Origin: Cryphonectria parasitica EP155
Taxonomy: Eukaryota; Ascomycota; Sordariomycetes; Diaporthales; Cryphonectriaceae
DNA length: 64,000 bases
Reading direction: 5' to 3'
Assembly: GCF_011745365.1 (NCBI RefSeq)
Contig: NW_024468916.1
Location: 1,595,630 to 1,659,629, forward strand
Below are positions 47,813 through 59,159 of this stretch, piece after piece. The notes under the pieces are model-generated. The model was not told where the DNA came from. It was given only the letters and a program-made list of their open reading frames with translations, and searched no databases. Within the stretch, counting starts at the first letter, position 1, and each line of letters opens with the position of its first letter. The position numbers and the translations under genes are program-made.

Positions 47813-49077
47813 GGTGTGCAGAAAAAACAAGGTTGAGTTTAGAGATTCCAAAAGATTGGTTGATCGTGTTGAGAGGATAAAGTCTGAGCCCCAATAATCG
47901 TCAAGAATCTTGTGTGATGAAGGGTTGAAACCATCTGCCAAGATATATCCACCTAGGTTCGCACTGGTACCATATAAATGCTGTCCAAGTCGCCTTTTCT
48001 CCGAAAATCCTCTTCCCTGGGCTCTTGGTTAAGGCTTCACATATCTCCAATGGTCGGGAGTATCGTTCCGCTACTACAAAATATGGCTTGAAAGAGGAGA
48101 GCCTGCTATAGCTTGACACGAGCCTATATCCTCCTACTCGTAAAGTATTACCTATTTCATCCTTTCGGCCGAGGGTATCCAAGCAACATGAGGCCGCGGG
48201 CACGCACAGATGCTTTCCATTCCATGTGACAAGTACTTAAGCAGTCAGTCTAGCTGCCCAAGGACTGGCAGGCCATGGCCGTCGACAATTTCCGCGGACC
48301 AAGGCTGAGCTAAGTCCCCGGTTTTGTCACAGCTGCTCGGGCCGCAGAATGTAACATACTTTCCCCAGCTGAGCCCCGCTGTGGCTGTTACTTATTCTGG
48401 AAGGAGGATGGATATACTTCGAAAGGCGAGAAACCCTGTACTATAGTAGACCTATACGCTCACAAACACATGTCCATGCATTCAGCCGTGGGCCCAACGT
48501 GGAATTTAGCCGCCACGTCTTTTGCTCGCAGACCCTATTCCGAATTGCCCAAAACCAGGTTATTCAACTGTTTACTATTACCTCCGTACCAAACTTTCGA
48601 GTAAGTTCCCTTTCTTCTACCGGCCAGCTGGGAATCGTTTTCCGGTCAGGTAGTCACACGCAGTGGACAAGAATACGACATCGGCGCCCGTGTGTTTCCT
48701 ATGACGATTGTCTGGCGTGGAGGATGGAAATTGGATGCACGCATCACATGCATGCCCATTGGGAAATACAAAATGATGCAGCCATCCGAGCTTCTACGGT
48801 AGTTACCATACATAAGTAGTTAGCAATTGGGACAATCAGACGGCCATATGAAGCTGCTGCTAAGTATTATGCCCTGTGTGCCTAGTACTATGTATATTTC
48901 ATGGTTGGTACAAGGCCCAGACATAGCAGCGCTAAGACTCATATGATTTAGTGTGGCATTCTTTAGCTGCTATCATGGCCAAGTGTGGAACTCGATCCCT
49001 GAGCGCTGTGAGACAAGCAGGGTGCAGGATTTTCACAAGCATTATGAATCAAGCTTTTCCACACCCCCTTGTTCTCA
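47813..49077. other. Intergenic upstream of the CE5 gene
   Basis: About 1.3 kb holding the esterase promoter. No other gene is recognisable; short open stretches at 47901-48203 and 48499-48819 lack any known motif. Confidence 0.45.
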
Positions 49078-49099
49078 TCTGCCTAGTATAACGGTCAGC
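49078..49099 (+). repeat. Partial direct copy of the tRNA-His 5' end
   Basis: TCTGCCTAGTATAACGGTCA followed by a diverged end repeats the 5' end and A-box of the tRNA-His at 49272. It has no matching 3' half, so it is not a tRNA gene. Confidence 0.7.
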
Positions 49100-49104
49100 A
49101 TGAA

Positions 49105-49289
49105 CCATTATACTGGGAAGACTTTTCCATAGGAATTGTGATGGTGGAGTTTTAACAGACCCGATAGTCGCCTCGTGGCGAGAGTCCTGTAGCGGGTACT
49201 TGGGGACCCATATTCCGTGACTTTATGAATACATTGTGCAAGAACCCCACCATCACAATTTCTGTGGAAGAGTCTGCCTAGTATAACGG
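49105..49289. repeat. Imperfect inverted repeat including the tRNA-His 5' end
   Basis: The 43 bases at 49105-49147 are the reverse complement of 49247-49289 with 6 mismatches by my alignment, 5 of them transitions. The right arm covers 25 bases upstream of the tRNA and its first 18 bases. The loop between the arms is 99 bases and contains a short palindrome (CGCCTCGTGGCG). Confidence 0.8.
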
Positions 49290-49389
49290 TCAGTATATTT
49301 CGTTGTGGCCTTGAGAATAGCATCACGTACTATCTTGCTTCCTCAAAACCAGCTCCGAAAAGATCCATGTTCGATTCATGGGGCAGACA
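49272..49389 (+). tRNA. tRNA-His (GTG) with a 46-base intron
   Basis: The cloverleaf can be drawn by hand. Acceptor stem GTCTGCC (49272-49278) pairs with GGCAGAC (49382-49388) over 7 bp, with A as the discriminator at 49389. The D arm is GTAT...GTAT. The anticodon stem TTTCG (49298-49302) pairs with CGAAA (49356-49360). The loop has T33 and anticodon GTG (49305-49307). The intron runs from 49309 to 49354, at the standard place one base after the anticodon. The T arm CCATG-TTCGATT-CATGG is perfect. A pol III stop of six T follows at 49392. The TTGTGG loop matches eukaryotic tRNA-His. Folding was done by eye only. Confidence 0.8.
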
Positions 49390-49391
49390 CG

Positions 49392-49397
49392 TTTTTT
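49392..49397 (+). terminator. RNA polymerase III T-run terminator
   Basis: Six consecutive T three bases after the tRNA-His discriminator base, the usual pol III termination signal. Confidence 0.8.
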
Positions 49398-50480
49398 GTC
49401 CTTGAGGGCTTTGTATAGGGTGTGTATGTATTTTTGCTATGCTTTGTAGCTGCCATACTTGTTCCTTTTTATTTTCCTTTCCTTTCTTTCTTTCTTTCTT
49501 TCCCTCTCATTGAAGCTGTGTGGTTCCGGACGTCGGTGATCACTTTCCGAATTCTTCACTGGAGCTGCATGTTTTTAGTTTCTATGAAAGACAGAGGAAA
49601 AGGCCTCATTACAGAAGTCAAGAAATTAATGGGACCATTTTTTGAAGCATTATTTTGCCATCCTCGAGGAAGAGAAAGGGCGGACGAGGGGGCCAGACTG
49701 ATTCGAAAATCCCGGTCAACTAACCTCTGATGTAATCGGTACTGTGGGTGGTTGGCATAGTTTGGTAGGGTTGTATCTCGGTACGCGGACTCTGGGGGTT
49801 GGGGTTATTTCAACCTCGGTCCTCCCCGCTGGCCAGGGCTGAAAAGGCCCCCCGAATTCGATCCATGGTACAGAGACTATACCAGCTGGGGCTCCGCATT
49901 TCTTTTCTTTTTTTGTTCTTCTCCTCTAGGTGATCTTCAAAGTAGATTGTACTCATGCGACCATCTTTTTCTTTCGTGTCCGTCGTTGCACACTTGTATT
50001 AGTGACATGGTGTTTGAGCGTAGAAACACGAGCATTAACAATCCAGCCAAACCTCGGGCTCAGGGCCAGTCTCGAATTTTTCTCTTATTTTGGTTTTCAT
50101 CTGATCTTTTTCTTCTTTCTTCTTCTTCTTCTTCTTCTTGCGGGAGAAATAAAAACCTCTGTGAGCATTGAAAGAATGGATTGGACTGCTATCTTAAAAG
50201 ATGAGGAAAAGAAGACGCTCAAAAGAGTGTCTTTTGTACGTGTAAGTGGCCATGGTTAGGGGTTCCCCAAAACCTACCAGACTTTCAGACAGGCTACAGG
50301 GCAGACTCTCCCAGCATATGATGCAGCACTAAAAGCAACATTCTAACCCAACTCCACGCCCATTTCTACACAAACTATCCTGCTTTTGCTGCGTCTCAAA
50401 TTACAGCTATCTATTTTGTCAACATCCTTGTTTATTGTCGACTTGAACGATTTCGAAACATAAGAAAGCCACAAGGCGAA
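49398..50480. other. Intergenic after the tRNA gene
   Basis: Pyrimidine-rich runs (TTTC repeats near 49480-49505, TTC repeats near 50115-50140) but no gene I can support. Confidence 0.4.
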
Positions 50481-50578
50481 CTCTCTGAGGCTATCTACAA
50501 GTCTGGCTGTTGGTTGTCTGGCAGGCCGTGCACAGCCCGTGCACAGCCCTCAGCCAGTGACTTACTGGCTCTTGCACA
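50481..50578 (-). repeat. Probable decayed LTR related to the copia LTRs
   Basis: The end of this stretch, CCAGTGACTTACTGGCTCTTGCACA in two adjoining pieces (CCAGTGACTTACTGG at 50553-50567, then CTCTTGCACA), closely resembles the LTR end CCAGTGACTCACCTGG then CCTCGCACA, and CTCTGAGGCTAT at 50482-50493 matches ATCTGAGGCTAT in the LTR at the right distance order. The rest has diverged and the other end is not recognisable, nor is a target duplication. I read it as a solo LTR of a related, older element. Confidence 0.4.
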
Positions 50579-51931
50579 GTTCTTGTTGCTTGTGACTTGT
50601 TCTACGACCTGCAAAATGGACAAGTCATATCTTTCACATCCGGAAGCTGGCCTGCTTCTGCTCAGTAATTACACATCTTAAAAGCATACAAAATCGCATC
50701 GCTATTGACACGGAGGAAAAGAAAAGAGGAGATCAACTAGGCAAGTATTTCTTTTGCAATTAAACAGACAGCTGTGTTCAAGAGCACCTCACATTCTCTC
50801 ACCTCACTTATATACTCTTTAACTTTAACAGAAACACACCAAGCAACTCTACCCCATTCTTATTATACTGCTATTGCTTGGCCATAAATTACCACAACAC
50901 CGATATCCTTCGGAAGATTGCCTTCTTCACTGCCTGTTACAATCAGCAGGATCTTGCCATCTTTTTGAAATACGACTTGCTCGCAGTCGAGAAAATAGAA
51001 CTTCCTTTCATGATCTGCAGGCTTGATCCAGTCGATAGCCTTTCTCGGTTCAAAGAAAGCAGCGTCTTGGCTGAGTTTCTTGCCATGCTACATACAGCTA
51101 TTAGCCATCTTAATTTCATTTTTCAAAGTGACTAGGAACGTATATACCCCAAACCCCCCCCCCCCCAAAAAAAAAAAAACCGTATTGTCGGACATGATTG
51201 GAATATGCGTCACAGGAGGTTCGACCCGCAATCTGGGTGGAAGATCGCACGAACCACTTGAGAGCTGGAAGCCTGGAAAGTAACCCCTGATGAAGAGTCA
51301 AGGTAGCGATGAGTTTATCAGGTGTGGAAGAGGATCAGATGGGGAGTTGGAAGTAATTAATACGTCATATGCAGGTGCACCTTTCGGACTTACCAATTGC
51401 CTTTCATGCCAGGGGAAACAAAATATAGTCGCAGTGAGTTGTTCGGTAGTTTGTTGGCTGCTTCTTATGCCCTCTCTCCCAAAGAAAAGAAGACATGGAG
51501 ACGGAAGGCTGTCTTGAAATCAAAGTAGTTCAACCCCTCACCCTCTCAGATGTGTTGGGGGGGGGGGGGGAGGCCATACCAGCTATTGATACCTAAAGTC
51601 AAATTATACCCAAGGGAAAATCATTGGATTATAATATTAGAAACTCCAATATAACTGACAGACTCAGAATAGGGCCCAAATGACAGCAGGTATGTACACG
51701 CACAGAGAGAGACACAAACACAAACAGACAGACCAAGCAGACATAACATAACCCACAAAAGAAAATTTGTATTTTCCCCATTATTCTACATTTGTGCCCT
51801 GCCTATACCTGTGCCATGCAATGCAAATCAAGAAAGCAACCAGACCATCGTCCCCCCGATGGCCCCGTATAGTATTCTCCCCACCATCCCATCCCGCAAC
51901 TTGCTAATCACCACCCACGGCAAATAAGTTT
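50579..51931. other. Intergenic with long homopolymer runs
   Basis: It contains a run of 13 C followed directly by 13 A (51154-51179) and a run of 14 G (51557-51570). A frame at 50878-51135 has no ATG start and no known motif. The right end holds the 3' UTR of MLP1. Confidence 0.5.
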
Positions 51932-54900
51932 CTAGCCACCACGAGAGTTGGGACCACCGCCGCCCCCGCGTGCGCGCTTGGCTTTCTGACCACCCGCATC
52001 CGATTCACTTGGTCGTTTGTTCCCGGGCTGGAAGCTCTCGGCGTTCGGGTTGAAATTGCCGCTCTCTTTCCGGTTCTGTCCCTGCGCCCCTCCCCTCCCT
52101 CGCTGGTAGACACCACCGCGGCCACGCCCGGGCGCACCGCCCCTCGTTGGGACTGGAATGCCCGTCCGTAATGGTTGGTTCGCTTGCTGCTGTTGGCCCT
52201 GTGCAGCGGGTTGCTGTGCTGCAGGCTGGGCAGCCTGCTGGGCTGAGGCAAAGGGGTTGGTAGCCGCTGCAGGCGGATGGGTTGGCGAGGCTGTCGCAAA
52301 CGGGTTTGCTGGTAGTGTGTCGACAGGAGCCGGTGCCACTGCTGGTGCTGGTGCTGATGCTGGTACTGTTGCTGCAGGCTGTGTGGCCTGCGCAGGAGTG
52401 CCGTTCGCGGACGGAACAGTGGTGCCTTGAAAAACATGGTCAGTATGATTTCCTTCCGAACAATCACGGTTATAGTGTTCGCAACATACCAGTCGTTGCA
52501 GCGAGGGCTGCCTTCTCTTGTGCAGCTGCGGGGCCGCTGGAGGCTGCAGCTGCAGCTGCTGGTGGTGCAGGCTTCGCGGTCTTGGCCTCCTCCCAAACCT
52601 CACCGACGGGGCGCTGTGGCGTCGCCTTGGCAGCCGTCTCGACGACGAACAGCTTCGCACTTGCCAGTCTGTGCTTGTTCTCCGTCATGTTGATGCGCAG
52701 CGCAGATTTCTTCGATTCCATCATCGTGGCCTGTTCCCTAGCACTCACGATCCTGGCCTCGTACTCGGTCTTGATTGCTTGCTCCGTCTCATCCTTGATC
52801 TTCTTGGTCTCCGCGAGCAGCTTGTTCTTGATGTTGTTGCTGACGACCGATTTCAGGGTCGTGTTTTGACTCAAGAGTTGACGCGTGTCAGCGTCATTCA
52901 GTTGTGCAAAATCGGCAACAAGCATAGCAGGTAGACCGCCCGTCGGTGTCTGCGGGGCGGGCTGTTGCTGCTCTTGCTTGGCTGGCGTGGCTGGCACGGC
53001 ACTGGGAGCTGCCGCTGCGCCTTTGTTTTCGGCCTCCCAGATGGCCCGCTCTTGCTGAAGTCGCAGGGTGTATTCGCCCTGGAGCTTCTCCTTCTCTTGT
53101 GCGAGCTCGGCCTGGTTCCTGGCCTTGTCATCAGCCAATCTCTTGTTGAGAGCTTCCTTCATCTTCTGAGATCGCTTGTCCACAATCTCCTTCATGTTGG
53201 ACTCGGTCTCCGTGATCTTGGCCTTCAACTCAGTAACCTCAGTCTCTAGTTCCGTGATCCGGGCCTCGGCTTGAGCCAGCTTCTGCTGGAGCTCGGCGCG
53301 CTCAGCATCAGGCAGAGCGGCTGCCGCAGGCTGTTGAGCCTCGGCAGGGGCGCCATCCTGAGGAGGAGCCTGCTCTTCGACCTGTGGAGCTGCTCCGGTC
53401 GTGGGCTGAGGCTGTACTGCAGGTTCAGCCTGAGCTTGAACCTGAGCTTGAGACTGAGCCCGAGCGCGAGCCTCATCGCGTTCTTGTGTGACCTCGGCAA
53501 GTCGTGAGCGAAGCTTAGCAGCCTCCTGATCGGCCGCTGCCTTGGCTTCGTTTGTTGCTGTCAATCCTTGCTGGGCGCTTTCCAGCTGTTGTTGCAGCTG
53601 GACGAGCTGATCAGCCGGCACAGTAGGTGGTACGTCTGCGGCAGGAGTCTCTTGTGCGACAGTGGCAGCCGACTCGAGTTGTTGTTGCAGCTCATTGACA
53701 CGTGCCTCCAGGGCAGACTTCTCTTGGACAGCTTGGTCAAGCTCAGTCTGGACCGAGGTCAGTCGTCCCGTACACTCATTGAGTTGAGCTTGCACTCTAT
53801 CCCGCTCAGCCATCAGTTCGGTGTTTCTCTGCGCCTTTTCCCTATCCCTATTTTTGGCTTGTTCGATGATTTTGGCCCGAGCTGCTGTCCAGTTGGCCCT
53901 GTCGTTCTCGGCGGCCGTTTCGAGTTCTGTGATTCTGGCCTTTAATGACTCCTCGGATTGCTTGAGCGTGTCGCGTTCTGTCTCGATTTCAGAAAGCTTC
54001 GTCTTCATCGAGTCCATCTCAGCCGGATCGACGCGACCCTGTTGGTTCACAATGCTCTCCACACGCTTCGACCAGCGATTGCGATCCTCGGTCATCTGCG
54101 CAAGCTCTTGCTCAAGATATGCCTTCCGATCCTCAAGCTGGCTCTGTTCGTTCTTCAGCGGCTCAATATCGGCTCGTAGCTTGGTAATCTCAGCATTCTT
54201 TTCCCCGAGTTGACGCTCTAGTCGCTTGTTCTCGCTGCGAAGGGTGGTGTTGCTCTCCCTGATCAGGTTGAGCTCGTTCAGCTTGGCCATGAGCTCCTCA
54301 TGGCTCTTGGCCAGGCTATCATCAGTCCTCGACACGCGCTCTTGCTCGAGCCGGAGCTGTGCCTCTTCCAGCTGTGACTGCTTGGAATCGAGCTGCTGTT
54401 GTATGCGCTCAGCCTCGCGCACCTTGATGTTGTATTGAACCTCAAGGATTTCTTTCTCCCGGTGCAGGTACTTGTTGAGTTCGGTGAGCCGCTCGATGTC
54501 GGAACCAGGAACAGATGTGGTGGAGTCGCCCTCGGCATCCATGAAAGCCGTGCGGTTCTCCTTGATGGAAGCAAGCTGGGACGTGAAGCTATTGAGCTGC
54601 TCCTGCAGCAGCTTGTTCTGCTGGTCGACATCGCGGCGCCTCTCCTTGAGTTCCAGGATTTCTTGTCGTAGTTGCTGCTCGCGCTCGGAAAATGATCTCT
54701 TGTTGTCCTCGAGCGTGTGCTTCGCGGACTCGGCCTCGGCCCTCCATGAGGCGGATTGGGTCTTCAGCTGATTGTGTTGCGCTCGGAGACCCTGCAGGGC
54801 CTTTGCGGCGTCCGCATGCCTGACCAATTCGGTCTCATAATCTTGCTGTGCTTTCTTGGCAATCTCTGCTTGAGCGCGGAGATCCTGCTGATGGTACTTT

Positions 54901-57900
54901 GCCCGCTCTTTGAGTCGCTCCGCGTCGTCCTTCATGCTGGAGATCTCCTCTCCGAGTATGCGCTTCTCTTCTTCGTACTTCCGTGTGACATCCGCCTGGG
55001 AGTCCCGTAAGGATGTGAGCTCGGCGTTAGAGTTCCTCAGTTCCGTAGAGACATCTTCGATCCGCTGCTGCAATTCCTTGATCTGCGCATCCTTCGCACC
55101 AAGATCAGCTTCGATCTGCTCGCGGAACTGATCCTGTGTCGCGTTGATCTCATTCAGAGACTCCTCAGCACCGTTCGCAATCTCCTTGTACGACTCTACC
55201 TGCGATTGGGCGGATGCCAAGTGCGAGTTCGCCAGTTCCAGATCGCGCTTGAGGTCTGAGATTTCATTGATGAGTTCTTCGATTTGGGCCTCGGTCTCTG
55301 CGTCGGCGGCCCTAGAGTCGACGGCAGTGCCGGGTCTAGGCGTGGGTCGCGGCTGCAAGCGCTCAGCCTTCTCATGGGCGCTGCGAAGCTCGATCGTGAG
55401 CTCATCGACACGAGCCTGCAGGTGATCCTTGCTGGTCTTAGCAGCAACCAGTTCCTCCTTGACCGAGTTGATCGTTGTCATAAGCTCATCGACGCGCTGC
55501 TGGTGCTGTTGGGCATCGTATTCCTTCCGCTGTTGGAGCTTCCTGCTCTCGTCGACCTCTTCTGAGAGTTTCCGCTTGGTCGTGTTCAGCTCTGTCTTCA
55601 GCGATTCGATCTGCTCGTTCAGTCTGCGCCTGTTCTCCGACTCTGAGATCTCACGCTCATTCAGCAGGCTCTGCTGCTGGCCGAGCGCAGCACTCAGACG
55701 AGCCTTCTCTTGTGTGAGGCTGTCGTTGTCCTGGGTAAGCCGGTCGCGGATGCTAGTGCTGAGCTCCTTCTCCGCCGTCAGATTTGCATTCTTGCTCTGG
55801 ATGCTGTCCAACAGCGCCTTCGTCTCGACGAGATCCGCCGCCAGCTGCTGACTCCGCAGGTCTTGCTTGGCCGCAGCCTCTGAAAGACCTTGGTTCCTCC
55901 TCTGAAGCTCTGACTTCTCGTTCTGCAGGGCCTCATAGTTGGACTGCAGCATTGTCAGGCGTTCCTGCGCCAATTCATATTGGCTTCGCAGCCGAGACAC
56001 CTCTGCCGACAGTGAATTCTTCTCCGAAGATATCTTATCAACCTGTTCGTGCATAGCCTTGCGGTCGGTGCTGGCCTCTTGTCGGTACGAGTCAAAGTTA
56101 CTCTGTAGTTCCCGAAGCATAGTTGTGACCTCCGGTTCCTCCATCGCGTTGTGTTCGATGCTTGCGAGAACTTCTCGCTGACTTCCGCCTGGGGAATCAA
56201 CCTCGCCAGCACCCGATCTGTGGGCCTCTGCCATGCGCCGGAACATATCCCGCTCCTTGATATGGGACTGCATGCGCACCGTGATGGACCTGATCTCGTC
56301 CTGCAGCCGGGCGCACAACTCACGCAGGGACACGAGCTCTCGCTCATTGTTGACGGCTTGCTGCTTTGCTGCGAGCGCCTCCTCGCTCTCCATCTTGTCG
56401 GCAAGCTCCCGGGTGATCCTGAGTAGCTCTTGGTTCTTGGACTGCAGCTCAGTGATGTCCTTGAATGCGACAAACTTCTCCGTGATGAACCGGTGGGTGT
56501 CCGACATGTCGTCAAGAGAACCTTCGGCGATCTCGCCCTTCTGAAGCTGCTCGAACCGCATTGCCTCCTCCTGGGAGAGCGAGTCCCAGCCCTTCTCCTG
56601 CGCCTGGAGATTGAACACCAGGAACTGAATCTGAATGCCCAGATCACGAAGCTGGGCGCGTAAGATGCTGACTTCTGACTGGGCTGTGCTCAGCGCGGAC
56701 TCTGCCTTACGAGCGGCCTTCTTCGCGATATCACGCTCCTGATAGCTCTCATCGGCCAGCTGGGTCATCTGGGTGTTCTCGGCCCGCAAGCGTTCGATCT
56801 CCGACTCCAGTCCGTTGAATTCAGGGGCCTTCGCCTCGAGGATCGACATGGTCTCATCCAACTCCTGAACCAATTGCTGATTCCGCCTCTTCACGGTGAT
56901 CAACTCTGTCTTCGCCTTCCACAGTTCATCGAGGGCCTGCGTCGCTGTCATACCCTTGCTTCGCACTGAGCCAGGCGTTGCGAAAGGCGAGCCGGCCCTG
57001 AGGTGAGATCCATTGGCGACAGGAGTCTGGGGTCTCGAGCCAAAGCCTGCCTGGGCCGGACCTCCTGCTTGGAACTGACTGATCTCCTGCTCAAGCTGCT
57101 GTACCCGCTCAAAGGTCTTCTGGTGCTGTGACTTTTCATCCTCCAACTTCTTCTCGACCTGTGTCTTTTGTTCGGCGAAATCGTCCTGCACTGTCTCGAG
57201 CCGGTTCTCGACATCCCGAAGTCTCTGTTTGCTGGTCTCGGCCTGTTGATGTTGGAGTTCAGCCAAGCGCTTGGACGCCTCGATCTCCTGGCGGAAGTTG
57301 TTCTCGGCACGGGCGGCCTGCTCCTGGAGCTGCTGGATCTTCTTCAGGCTTGCCTCCACCTTGTCCTGTGCCTCCTGCAGGCGGGAGCGCAGCTGCTGTT
57401 CGCCTCGTGTCAGCGAGTCGATTGTTGAGCGCTGCTCGTCATTGAGCCGCTCGAGCTCGGATATGCGGGCGCCCTTCTCCTTGCGGTACTTGAGCGCCTC
57501 CTCCCGCTTCGTCTGCAGCTCCTTCTCGAACCACTCGTTGTTTTGCCGGGTCAGGTGAAGCTCCTGCTGCAGGTTCTGCTCACGCCACTTGGCGCTGGTC
57601 GCAGCAGCCCTCTCGGCCTGCACGGACTGTTCGAGCTCCGAGATTTTCTTGCTGAGGTCGGTGTTCTTCGTCTGTAGCTTCTGTAGCTCCTCCAGCAGCT
57701 CGGTGTTCGTCTTGTTCTTGGTCTCGATAATGGCGAGGGTGTCGCGGTTCGAGGTCTCGAGGGACGTGATGCGCGCGCGCAGGGACTCGATCTCGGACAG
57801 GCTGTTGCCGCTCGAGGACTTAACCTGCTGAAGCTCGGTCTCGATGGCCTGGCGTGCAGATTCTAAGCAGGGACAAGAGCCACGCGTCAGTACAAACCCA

Positions 57901-58255
57901 AAATAGAGTGGCCAACACGTCAGGCAGCAGACAGAACGCGTAACATGGAGGGCTTACCTTCGGTCTGAAGCTTCCTGCGCACCTCCTCCACGTCCTTCAG
58001 GGCCTTGTCGGCCGTGGCCTTGAATGTCTGGCATCGGGCCTCGGAGCTACGGACGGCGTTCTCGAGCTCGATGTCGACCTGGAGCTTCTCGGCGTAGAGC
58101 GCGTCGAACTCGTGCGCCTTGGCGATGACGGCCTGCAGCACAGCAGTGACGAGATCGGGGGTAGGTTGGCTTGCGACGGTCGAGAGGGTGGTGTCTGGCA
58201 CACCGAGATGTGTGGACAGGTAGGCAAAGTCCACAGCCACTTCGGCAGCGGCCAT
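51932..58255 (-). CDS. mlp1: MLP1/TPR-type nuclear pore basket protein
   Basis: Three exons on the minus strand: 58255-57958, 57862-52490 and 52425-51932, giving about 2054 residues. Nearly the whole protein is coiled coil: long heptad-type runs rich in Glu, Gln, Leu and Lys extend from about residue 50 to 1600, as in yeast Mlp1/2 and vertebrate TPR. The C-terminal 250 residues are different: Gln/Pro/Ala-rich, with two NPFA pieces, RGG-like glycine-arginine repeats and a final basic patch (KRPSE...KAKRARGGGG) that looks like a nuclear localisation signal. These proteins form the filaments of the nuclear basket and help mRNA quality control and export. The last exon uses an acceptor TTCAAG, somewhat weak, but both phase and composition support it. 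Confidence 0.93.
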
Positions 58256-59159
58256 CTTCGCAGTGAGGTCAATTAATTTTGCAGACCATTGGGCAGTGGT
58301 GTCAACAAGGCAAAATGAATGAGTCTCTGAGCTGCTGAATGGAAGGGGGGGGGAAGGGCCGCTGGTGTGTCTGCCTGCCTTTCAAAAGGGCAACTCGAAA
58401 GAAAAAGGATCGTGGAGGACTTTCTTTGATGTTTAGGCTTGCCGACCGCTTGCACCAGGAAAGACAAAACGAACATTGAAAGAACATGGGAGCACAGGCG
58501 TCGGAGCTAGCAGCACACCCCTGCAACAATACACTGCTGCTGTGGCCCAGGGTGGGGATGGTTCGCTTCCCTGGCGCCAGCTGGGGCTGGGGCTGGGGTC
58601 ACTGTTTACCAGGAGCCGTTGCCGTGGCAGTCTGCCCGGCCCACTAACCTAGGGCTGCCTGAGGTACCTTGCATGTTACTGCAATGGTACTATGGCAATG
58701 CTGTGTCCAGTCCATTGTTGTTGATCAGCCTCCCATATATTGATAACAATCCAGGTACTTCCTCTTCTGTCTGTCTCCGTTCACAACAGAAGCAGTTTAC
58801 TACATTTGAGCATGTACAGATGAATTCCCATGCAGTGGCATATTAGTTATAAAATGAATTGTAGATGTTTAGCCCAATATTCAGAGTTCTACTGCATCAT
58901 GTCGTTGTCCACAAGGACACGCTGAGATTTTGTAGTCTGGGTCTTATGGGAACAATGTAACAGAGTAGTGTTTCTCGATAGGACATTTATCCCTTTTCTA
59001 TGTGTCATTGATTATTGTGGGATCTCAGGAGGGCATACCCTGTTGAATGAATCTCATACATGCATGCCTTCCACCAGATAGCAATTATCTAACCCTCCAT
59101 CTATGATATATATATATAGCAGCATATAATACATATGACGACATCTATGCCCTACTCCT
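58256..59159. other. Intergenic between MLP1 and PEX11
   Basis: About 900 bp carrying the MLP1 promoter and PEX11 3' end. A nine-G run lies at 58345-58353 and a TATATATATATA run near 59108-59119. No gene is seen. Confidence 0.5.

Noticed and set aside
50878..51135. Short frame of 85 codons in the gene-poor region
   Set aside because: It opens with TTG rather than ATG and shows no motif or splice partners.
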